Shown here piece after piece: positions 11,601-23,600 of a stretch of DNA of 64,000 nucleotides. Numbering within the stretch: position 1 is the first letter of the stretch; each line of letters starts with the position of its first letter. The stretch lies in assembly GCA_035610835.1 (NCBI GenBank), contig CM069452.1, positions 23,627,121 through 23,691,120 on the forward strand, given 5' to 3'. The DNA is from Ophiura sarsii (Eukaryota > Echinodermata > Ophiuroidea > Amphilepidida > Ophiuridae). The position numbers and the translations under genes are program-made. A model generated the notes under the pieces. The model was not told where the DNA came from. It ran no database searches and was given only the letters and a program-made list of their open reading frames with translations.

Positions 11601-14600
11601 ATAGTTACACTCTGGTAAACACGACCGGGATAGTGCCTCGTCACACGCGTGAGCAATAAAATCTTGATCTCAACTCTCAGTTGACAACCAGTACATTACA
11701 GCTATTGATTTTCGCTGGGGTTGGCTTTTTCAATCTGTTTATAGCTCAATTAACTTTTTAAAATCAATACCGAAAGTCTATGAATGGTTTCTTTATAGAA
11801 CGATAGAGAGAGCGTAATAATTATTCCAAGAGTGCGCTATTATGTCCGCAAAGTAACAGATTGATAGTGTAAATTGGTCCGGTTACGGCATTAAGTCAAC
11901 CGGCGGTTGTTCAGTGTTGCATGCGTGAATATTCATATACCAGTAAAACATTTGACCTGAAAGAACCGGGCAGAACCGACCGTAACCGGCGGTCAACGGG
12001 CTGTCAATGATGTCTGCCCTAAAGGGTTTTTTCTTAAATTATGCTCAAAGCGTATACATTTAATCCGCTGTCACTAGGATAGCCTACATCAGAATCGGAT
12101 CGCTTCACTTGTCTTGCTGCATATCATTACCAAATAAATACTGACAATTGCGCTTATTCCTATATATCAGACACTTTTAGTGTGATTATACCCAAATAGC
12201 TCCATATTTTAACATCTGGGTGGGGGCCGCAGTGGTCTCGCAACATTCACATTCAGCATCTGAGGCAGCATCATTGATGAGAATTTGGAATCCAATTGGA
12301 CGCAGCTTGGTGCCCTGGGGGACACCGGCAGTGAGCTGTATGTCTTGAGAAAGTACGTTGTTTATTGAAAGTACATTGTTTATTGAAAGTGGTCGCTTTC
12401 TGCAATCCCGGGATCCAATCTATACACTTTCTCAAGAGTATCACTTTTTTACAATTATGAGACACACAATTGTATATCGCAATAATAATTGATTGTTTTC
12501 GTTTTCGATAGTTGATAGTTTGTCCATTGTACCTCAGTCATCCAAGCTTGCTGTATCCTGGACAGTCCCTTCGGATTCATGCGACGCTAACAGGACTAAT
12601 GCAGAGTACACGGTTGAATATCGCCTAACAAATCAGGACCAATGTCGGGTATCAGACAACAGTGTGGTACGTCAGTATGGAGCTGTATCAGGTACAAACG
12701 CCGCCATCACATTTCTGTTACCATACTCGACGTATGAAGTGTCTGTGAAAGTTGGTGCGAGTGTTGCAACCGAATCGGCTACAACCGAGGGCGCTAGTGA
12801 GTATTACAGCAGTGATGAACAGATCATTATATATCCACCCTTTTATACACCTAGCACAAAAAGTCCCTGACCAGGTGCTTTGATGTTGGCTAATTCAAAA
12901 TAGATAATCGGTACCAAAAGTCTAAGATATACATTAAATGAGCAAATTTCCTCTCCGCAGTTTGATACCTCATACAAAAAAAATCGAATGGATACTTTTA
13001 ATGTTATGGCTATTTCAATGACCGCACGTAACACCAGCAAGTTGCACTATAAATTGCTTTCTGCGGGATATCATTGATTTGTGTGTGATTACGCAGTGAT
13101 TTTTGAAAGCAAAGACGTTTAATCTTCACAGCTAGTCACACCCTTTATACCGCAATCCATCCAGATACCTAGGTGGCTGGTTCAGATAGCACACAGTTTG
13201 AATTAGTCAACATCAAAGCACCTGGTCAGGGACTTTTGTGCTAGGTGTATAGTAGTGTAGCATTCACAATGTTAGAAAAATAACTTAACGGTTTGAAACG
13301 TATTCTTCTGCAATTTGGCAAAACTGACAATATCCTTAATAAAATAATAGATTCGAAGTTTTGCCAATTGAAGAAGAATGCATTTTATGTTTTTATTTCA
13401 ACATAACGACCGCTTTTACCAGAGCTATAATGATATTAAAATATCAAAACGTACCGGTACCATACTAGACGGGTTTAGTCGCTATGTAATGCCCGGCCCT
13501 GTCTATTGCATGCGTTGAGTTAAAGCAATTATATTTTTATCTCTCTTCTAATAAAGTTGAATTATCAGGAAAGACTTTCCTGGGCACGTTAATCTTTCTA
13601 GGGAGTATTGTCCGTAAAAACCGTCACAGAAATTAACTTTTATTAATTAATTAATTTAAATCAAATGTATTGTTATTGGCAAAGATTAATTATATTGACT
13701 CCATCAATCACTGTCAATATCTAATTTCACCGATCGAATTGAATTTGAATCAAAATCTGATCCCCGGATGGAAATAACACTGGTGTACATTCTTGTCTAG
13801 TTCCTTCCTTCTAAGGTGAGATGCCATGAAACAGTAGACAACTTACCAATTAGGAGTAACATTGTGTTCATCAAAACCAGTGATTGAGGTGAATAATTGG
13901 ATAATCACTTAATTATCTTAATTAGAGGACAATGCCAATTGTATATATGAAATACCTTGCACATTATGTGACTCTTCTTATACTGGTGAACTGGCTGTTT
14001 GGTAGTAGAATGTCTCAACAACAAAAGGATTTTGAAAAGCCATGTCAAAAGAAATACACCAGAGCAGAGGGGAAAACGTTTGAAAGCGAGCAGAATAAGT
14101 CAGCCATCTCGAATCATGTAGCGATAAATAATCACATAATAATACAATGGGAATATACAAAAAAGGAGGAACGTATAAAACGGGGGATCAAGGAAGCGAT
14201 CAAAAAGAGGGGCAAGATCAACTTGATGAACTGGGACGAGGGCACCTACATGTTTAGTCGCTATGTAATGCCCGGCCCTGTCTATTGCATGCGTTGAGTT
14301 AAAGCAATTATATTTTTATCTCTCTTCTAATAAAGTTGAATTATCAGGAAAGACTTTCCTGGGCACGTTAATCTTTCTTGGGAGTATTGTCCGTAAAAAC
14401 CGTCACAGAAATTAACTTTTATTAATTAATTAATTTAAATCAAATGTATTGTTATTGGCAAAGATTAATTATATTGACTCCATCAATCACTGTCAATATC
14501 TAATTTCACCGATCGAATTGAATTTGAATCAAAATCTGATCCCCGGATGGAAATAACACTGGTGTACATTCTTGTCTAGTTCCTTCCTTCTAAGGTGAGA

Positions 14601-17600
14601 TGCCATGAAACAGTAGACAACTTACCAATTAGGAGTAACATTGTGTTCATCAAAACCAGTGATTGAGGTGAATAATTGGATAATCACTTAATTATCTTAA
14701 TTAGAGGACAATGCCAATTGTATATATGAAATACCTTGCACATTATGTGACTCTTCTTATACTGGTGAACTGGCTGTTTGGTAGTAGAATGTCTCAACAA
14801 CAAAAAGATTTTGAAAGCCATGTCAAAAGAAATACACCAGAGCAGAGGGGAAAACGTTTGAAAGCGAGCAGAATAAGTCAGCCATCTCGAATCATGTAGC
14901 GATAAATAATCACATAATAATACAATGGGAATATACAAAAAAGGAGGAACGTATAAAACGGGGGATCAAGGAAGCGATCAAAAAGAGGGGCAAGATCAAC
15001 TTGATGAACTGGGACGAGGGCACCTACATGTTGAGCAATCTCTACAATCCACCACTGAATAAAGAATCTAGCAACTCTGGTTCCCGTATTTATGGAAACA
15101 TGAGTTCCCATGGTTCAGGTAGTGGATCACAACTCTGATGAAATCTGACTGACCAAGTCATGAGGAAATGTTAGTTACGGAGTAAATTTCCACCTCGATC
15201 ACTGGTTTTGATGAACACACTGTTATTTCTTATTTATCTTAACAAACCTCATGGACCAATTGAAGAGACATCTAACCACTTTCACGGGATGAATAACCGT
15301 GGGTTTGTTTGTATGTAGGCCTACATGCCAAGCTAAATTGCAATATATTTTCAGATCCCTCTGCAGCACCTGCAAATGTGAGAGTCACCTTTACTGGTCG
15401 TTATAGTCTAAGTTTCTCTTGGGATGAGGTGCCATGTGGAAGCAGACATGGTGTTATCCAACAGTATGATTACAGTCTTTTAACGGAAACAGGGTCAACA
15501 GTAACATATTCCACCACATCAGACAGAACGGTTACCATCATGTCTGGTCTGTCACCTTGTACAACCTATATATTTCAAGTCAAAGCTCGTAACTCCCAAG
15601 GTATCGCCAGTATATGGAGTGATGAAATTGAAGCAGTAACTGGAGATGGAGGTAAGTCACTCATTTAACCCTAACGCCAATCAAACTATACATCTCAGAT
15701 GTGGGTACTACCGAAAATTAATTTTGAATTAGTTAACATGAAAGTACCTGATCAGGAACTGTTTGTGTTATTAGTAAATTCGCTGCGAAAACACCATGAG
15801 GAATCAACAATGCTCTGATAAAATGCTCTTTGACTGATGTCATATAAAATATAATGAATGCAATTATACAAAAACAAGTTTTACCACAAAATCGAGCACT
15901 CCATGTCCATGATACGTTTGCAAATTGTACCCCCGGTGAACACGCTGAAGGCCGGGTACCACCCCTTAGTACTTGTATTTGCTTTACAATAATATTGTTA
16001 GTCAGCCAAAGTCAGTCAATCAGTGATATCGCTGTCAGCAATATAAGGGAGTGAGAAAAAAACGCTTTGAGAAATTATTTGTTCCAAATTCTAATCTTCG
16101 CTCAAAGAGAGTCAAATGCTAGTAGAAACATATCACTCTCTAAAATTGTTTATTGAAAGTGGTCGTTCAGCTCATTGGCTCCAGTCTAGAAATGTTTCTC
16201 AATTTAACAAATTATGAGAGTTTGTATATTTCAATAATCATGATAATAATTCATTATTTGTTATCGTTTTCGATAGTTGATAGTTTGTCCATTGTACCTC
16301 AGTCATCCAATGAGCTTGCTGTATCATGGACAGTCCCATCGGATTCATGCGACGCTAACAGGACTAATGCAGAGTACACGGTTGAATATCGCCTAACAAA
16401 TCAGGACCAATGTCGGGTATCAGACAACAGTGTGTTACAGTATGGAGCTGTATCAGGTACAAACGCTACCATCACAGGTCTGTTACCATACTCGACGTAT
16501 GAAGTGTCTGTGAAAGTTGGTGATAGCGTTAAAACAGAATCGGCTACAACCAAGAGCTCTAGTGAGTACACAGCATGCGCATTACACATATTAGATATCC
16601 ACCCTTTTGAGTATTAGTGAAGCATAGGCCTACTACATAATGTTAGGAAAAAGTAACTTAAAGGTTTAAAACACATTCATGTAATTTGGCAATTTAGCTT
16701 CAGTAAACTACCAATATCCTAATATTATGTTTTTATTTCCCCGTATTGTACAAATTATAGGCCATACATGCTCCCTTCCGAAGCCCCTATCTAAATCTTC
16801 TATAGGTTATCTGAAGGTGCTTTATCCCATGGGAAATTAATCTATATTTTTAAAAAAATGGTAGTTAAAAATTAACTAAAACTTAACAGGAAATTGAATT
16901 TGATTGAATCATTGTCCAAAAGTGAATCAAAATAACTCAGGTACTTTAATATGTGATGTATTGAAATTCATTTAAATCAAATTCATTTAAATTGACAAGT
17001 AACTATATCAAGGCATTGATTATATTGACGTCGATATCAATATTACTTACATCAATCGAATTGAAATTGAGTCAAACCAGATCCCCGGACCCGGATGGAA
17101 ATAACACTGGTGTACATTCTTGTGAGATGCCATGTAACAGTACACAACCCGGGACACAACCACTATCACGGGATGAATGGTAATGGGCCCGGTAATGGGT
17201 TTGTTTGTATGCATTAGGTTACAAGGCCCGCTTAGCAGCGCTATAAATTGATGCCCTAAAAACCGTCAACAAATTTAAATATTCGTCCAATATGCATCCA
17301 AGCTGGTTGATATATATGACATAATTCTCGTGTGCAACCAACCGGCTGTATTGAGTAGTTTAAAGGCATGAGCGTAGATGTAATTTGCAACATAATGGAA
17401 ACTTACCCATGCAGTTAGCCCCGAATTTAAATATGCACTGGGTAATCCTCTCGTAGTATTGATAACAATAGGTTTACCAGAGCGAATTAACAGCGCTTCT
17501 AAGCGGGCAATTTATGTCATGTAGGCCTACATGCCATGCTAAATTGCAATATATTTTCAGGTCTCTCTGCAGCACCTGCTAATGTGAGAGTCACATCTAC

Positions 17601-20600
17601 TAGTCGTAATAGTCTAAGTTTCTCTTGGGATGAGGTGCCATGTGGAAGCAGACATGGTGTTATCCAACAGTATGATTACTACCTTCATGACTTTTGGATA
17701 GGAGAACATACCACCACATCCATGACATCAGACAGAACGGTTACCATCATGTCTGGTCTGTCACCTTGTACAACCTATGCATTTCAAGTCAGGGCTCGTA
17801 AGACCCACGGTATATGGAGTGATGAAATTGAAGCAGTAACTGGAGATAGGGGTAAGTCTTTTAGCCCTAACGCCAATAAAACTATCAGGGGAGAAAACAG
17901 GTTAAATTAATTGGGAATGTCCGGCTGCTCCGGCGCCGCGTGGGAATCGCCTGCGTTGAAGTCCTGCCTTCCTGGTCGCGCCGCGGAGGCAGATTGTAAA
18001 CTCTTTAGATGTTCTTTAGCATAAATATGATAGCCAGTCGGATCGCGCCACGAATTCCCGTTTGACACGTCATAGTCTACTTTTACGGGATATCGTTGTT
18101 TCGTATGTGCCACGCAGTAACCACTGACTGTGATGATAGCCTACACAAAGCGTCAACTGTGCCTGAATGCTCTCAATAGAGAACGATGTACCAGGGTCAT
18201 TCCTGTTTTTAGGAGTCCAGTTGGGTGACATATATAATCCAAAATTCAACATTGATTGTTAATCTTAAAATGTTGCTCAAATAGAGAGAAATGCTTAATT
18301 TATATTTTTTTGAATCCAAAAGAATTTTGCAGCTACGATTATCCAAAAAATTATAAGTTGCCAGCAACTACTGACAATCATCCGCCCTTGTCAGATAAAC
18401 GGGACACGAAATGAGCATTTTAAACTTCCTCTAAATAAAAAAATAAAAGCTGTTAATTAATAGTTTAACATACAAAATTTTAATGTGATTTAGGTCCCTT
18501 TAATACAAACAGCAGAAAATCTGTGAGAAATTCTTGCTAACTGCAAAAAAACAAAACAAAACAAAAAAACCTGTCGGATATAACTGGGACACTACAATAT
18601 GTTGTAAAAATGACTAAAAGTTCATTATTAAGTATATTTGGCACTCAAAGTTACCCATTAATAACTTAGAATAATTATCTGTTCAATTTTTCATGTGGAA
18701 ACAGCCTAGGTATACACAATTTTTTAATTGGTGGTTATTTCTTCAATGATTTCCATGCGTATGAGGGATATTTCCGGAAATGTTGGTGACGTACATAACT
18801 GGGACATGAGGGGTATTGGTGTCCCAGTTATGTCGGACTTTTCCAAGTTAACACTTATTGAATAGTTTTATTTACCTCGAAAGGTATGAACACCTTATAA
18901 AACATAACAGTATTCACTGAATGTCAGAAGTCTATGTTTCTAAAAATATCTAGCTGTATTACTTTTCTGGTGTCGTCGCGCATAACTGGGACACTAAATC
19001 AGCTAATCAACAAAAACAGAGCCCCATGATTTTGGCAGTTAATCCTTATTCCTTAATTAAGTTTGTAAAGTAAAATATTAATTTACATCTGTATCAATCC
19101 TTCTGATAATATTTCTCAAGCAGTAATCAGATGTTTGTTAGTCAATGTAACACATTGGAACTTAGATCAAATGAGATGTCACACACCGTACCAGGAGTCC
19201 AAATGAACCCCTGTAAACGGGAATCATCCACGGTCACACAACTCAATAAATCCAATAGAAAAAGAAATTAACTAGAACTTTTTTTTCTCGTTATGGTTAC
19301 TATCATGGGCCGTATTCTCGTACTACGCGGTTTTAATGATTAACTCGTGTCTAAATTAAGCGTGACATTATCTTTCAAATGACGTGTCCGTTTCTAAACA
19401 CTGAGTCTCGTCCGTTTACGTTACTGTATAGTATACAGTTATTCAATTATGTATGGCCCAAATGGGTTATAGCTGATTAGCTGCCGACCGAATTCCTAAA
19501 ATGCACGTGTGTTTTTAAGACTACACGATCTGCACATGAGTAATCATTCAAGGCATACGGTTGGTGTATGACTTCAGTTAGCGGTCAGTGTCTTTAAGAG
19601 TGTACCATTTAGAGGGGTTGTGATTCACTGGGTCCTCAGATGGTTTACCGTGAGTACAGCTTATGAGGGGTCACATTCCAATTCAAATAGACACCCCCTG
19701 GGCATACAAGCGCAATTGGTCCTGCAGCATCAGCGAATCATCCCCTCCAATGTTCACAACAAATTAACGCTACTGCTAGAATCGACTAACTTGTGGCATA
19801 AAACGTTATGCCCCAACTTACTCTTTGGTACGGTCAGGTATAACATTTAGCGTAAATTACCCGCCAGTTACTAGCCTAGTAGCTTACCCCGCATTGGCGC
19901 TCTCAAAATGTTGGGTTACGCCTCAGTTACTAGCGAGGTAGCGCTATTCTTCAGCTACCCGTCATTGGTGCACTCGGCCGTATACTAACAATCGATGAAA
20001 GAAAATCATATTCATTGAAAGAGTTTGGAGAGTTGGTGTATTACAGTAATTATTTCTTGTTTATCATTTTTATTAGTTGAGACATTGTCCATTGTACCTA
20101 AATCACCCACTGAGCTTGCTGTATCCTGGACAGTCGACCCTTCATGCTTCGCTTATACAGAATATACCGTTGAATATCGCCTTACAAATCAGGACCAATG
20201 TCGGGTATCAGTCAACAGTGCGGTACAGTATGGAACTGTATCAGGTACAAACGCCACAATCACAGGTCTGTTACCACACTCGACGTATGAAGTGTCTGTG
20301 AAAGTTGGTGATAGCGTTGAATCAAAATCGGCTACAACACAGGGCTCTAGTGAGTATTTTTAATCACACCAATGATGAATAGCGCATAGATGTCACCCTT
20401 TTGGCATAGTATTGTAGCATACAGTATGTTATGAAAATTCAACTTTACTGTTTGAAACACATTTTTCTGCAATTGGGCAATTTAATTTCAGTATCCAATA
20501 TCCTTATATGATTTTATTTTAACATTACGATTGGTTTCACCAGAGATTATGAATTTTAATAACAAAACGTAACTGAGACTGTTTTTAAGACACGATGTAG

Positions 20601-23600
20601 TGCTCTGACTATGTGGTGCGCTTGAACATCTTGAATTGTGTAAATACAATCTTGGGAGACCCTCAGATTCAAGAGAGCGATGCCATTGGTGTAGGCTTGT
20701 GACCAGGTCACAACCCTCGAGATACATTATCTCAGATCAATTTGTGTGTGTGTCAGATATTTATCAGATTTTATATTTATAATGAGCAATCGGTTAAATA
20801 ACTAATCAATTGATTAATTAGTTTTTCTTGATCACATCACATACATCGTATATAATAAATACTTCTTCTGATGTATTATTTGCTGGTTGGTTCCTACACC
20901 TTAGATCTATTAACTGGCAATTTCGGTGTATCGGCTTTTCAATAGCACGATTACACTCAATCTGAATTTGTTTACGGCTTAGTTCCTAGGCCTGAGACTT
21001 AATTAACACTATTTTTGCCAACTGGCAAGCCAACCTCTTTTCGAGTTAGCGTCGTTTCTGCCAAACGTCTTATACTCAATCTGAAATGAATGCCCTCTGT
21101 CTATAAAGCCATCGACAATGCAGCTTCACATAATCAGGATTTAATTTCCGTCATTTTCCAGGACCCACCGGTTCCCCTCAAAACATTCGTGCAATGAGTA
21201 CCACTAATAGCAGTATTGCATATTCTTGGGCTGAACCTTTATGTGGCGAAAGGAATGGTATCATAGCTGAATATACTTACACATTCTTAAAGACTGGAAG
21301 CTCTCGCGATCTGCAACACAACGGTTTTTTTACATCAGACAAAACGGTAACCGTTGGTGAGCTTGAGCCAGACACGGGGTACTCTTTCGTCATATCAGCC
21401 AAAACGGAGGATGGTATTGGACCAGAGATTACTCTCAGCCATCGTACGCTTGAAGGAGGTACGTAGAATTAATATTGTATGCTGTCGAAAAATTAAAGAG
21501 CCATCTGTCTTCCTGAGATCGAACGAATCTTAAAATAAAAAATAATCTAAATCAAACCAAAATAAACAATCCAGAAGCACATACTAGAATTAGAGAATAA
21601 AGGTATTGTTTTTAGACCGTACCCGTGTTATATTGTCTGACATAAATGCGGACGATAGTATTATTTTAAGTAGAGTGTGTCTCAAACGGAAACGATCGCA
21701 GCAAAAATCAAAGAAACTAGAAAAATGCTTGTACAGAAAACTTTGACGGGAACATCACCAGTAGTCACTTCCAAAGGGAAAACTCCCAAAAGCAAGAAAA
21801 AAAACAAAAGGAAGCAAACTTCTCCTGGTTATGTAGAAGCAAATGCAAGCATAAGTAAGAAAGGGCGCTGTGACAATCCGATTCTACCCGAACATGTAGA
21901 CCCAAACATGTCAGACTATGACACTGCAGACAGCGGGGAGATAGGATGATAATATGTACATTAATACATCTTTGTATATAGTGTAAATAAATGTACCTAC
22001 TATAATTTATGACCATGTTTATTACTTTAAACGTTCGTGGTTTGCGTAACAAAACCAAAAGAATTTCCATTTTTCATTGGCTAAAAAAAGAAAAGGCTGA
22101 TTTTTATTTCATACAAGAAGCCTATTGTCTTGAAACTGATCTACAAGAGTGGAAAAGAGAATGGGGTGGAGAAATGTATATAAATTGCGGTACAAATCAT
22201 AGTAAAGGTTTGCTAATATTGGTTTCACCATCTTTAAATATTAAAGTAAATAACTTAGTAAAAGATATAAACGGTAGATTCTTATATATTAATGCTACAG
22301 TTAATGAGGCTATCTATAATCTTTGGAATATTTATGGCCCGAACAAAGACAACGAAAAGGCTGATTTCATTGAAATACTGAGTAATCAAATTCAACAACA
22401 TAACTTAAATGGTATTAACATATTGGGCGGAGACTTCAATTTTGATTTAGATAGAAACGTTCATTTGAAAATTAAAGAGAAGTTTAACCAGCTTCTGAGC
22501 AAATTTAATTGCGAAGACGCATGGAAGGTCAAACATGTCAATGAAAACAGATTTACATGGCAAAGAAGTAATCCACCATGCAAATCTACATTAGACTATT
22601 TGTTTATTCCCACTTTAGTAAGAAACGATGTTCAGAACTGTTATATAAAACCTGCGCCTCGTACAGATCATTTAGCTGTAATACTTAAACTTAAAATGAA
22701 AAACCTTGATAAAGGTAAAGGTACATGGAAGTTTAACAACAGTCTTTTGAAGGATGAACAATATACAGAGGAACTTATACTTCTAATCAAAAATTTAAAA
22801 ACAGAATATGGAGACTTACTTAATCATTGTATGTTGTGGGATTTATATAAAAATAAGATCAGAAGTTTTAGTATTATGTTTTGTATAAATAAAAATAAAG
22901 ATAAACCAAAAATTGCAAGCTTGGAAGAAAGTCTGCAGCAGGCAGCTGATCAGCTGGAGAAAAACAATTCAGTTGAAACCCAACAGATGTATATTAAAGC
23001 TAAACAGAATTTAGAAATTGCTTGGGAAAGCTATACAGATGGTGTGAAAATCAGATCAAGAGAACAATGGTTACAAGAAGGTGAAAAGAGTACCAAATAT
23101 TTCTTAAATCTTGAACGGAAAAATATTGTAAATAAATCAATAACCTCTCTTCAAAAAGACGATGGTATGGTCATAACAGATCCAGATCAGTTACTGGAAC
23201 AACAAGTACTTTATTATAAGAAATTGTATTGCATAGATGAAAAAGTAAACGATGTTGATTTTGAAGACTTTGTTAAAAATGTAAATTGTAATACTTTGGA
23301 TGAAAATGATCAAATGGTATGCGAAGGTGCACTTGCTTTAGAGGAATGTAAAAAAGCACTTGACGATATGCAAACTAACAAAAGTCCGGGTTATGATGGA
23401 TTGACCACAGAATTTTATAAACACTTTTGGAATGAAGTAGGTGTTTTAGTTATGAACTCATTAAATGAAGGTTATAAAAATGGCCAACTAGGTCGAAGTC
23501 AAAGGAAAGGTATAATAACATTAATACACAAAGGCAAAAACCAACCACGTGATTTACTGTCAAACTGGAGACCAATTACATTAACGAATGTCGATTATAA

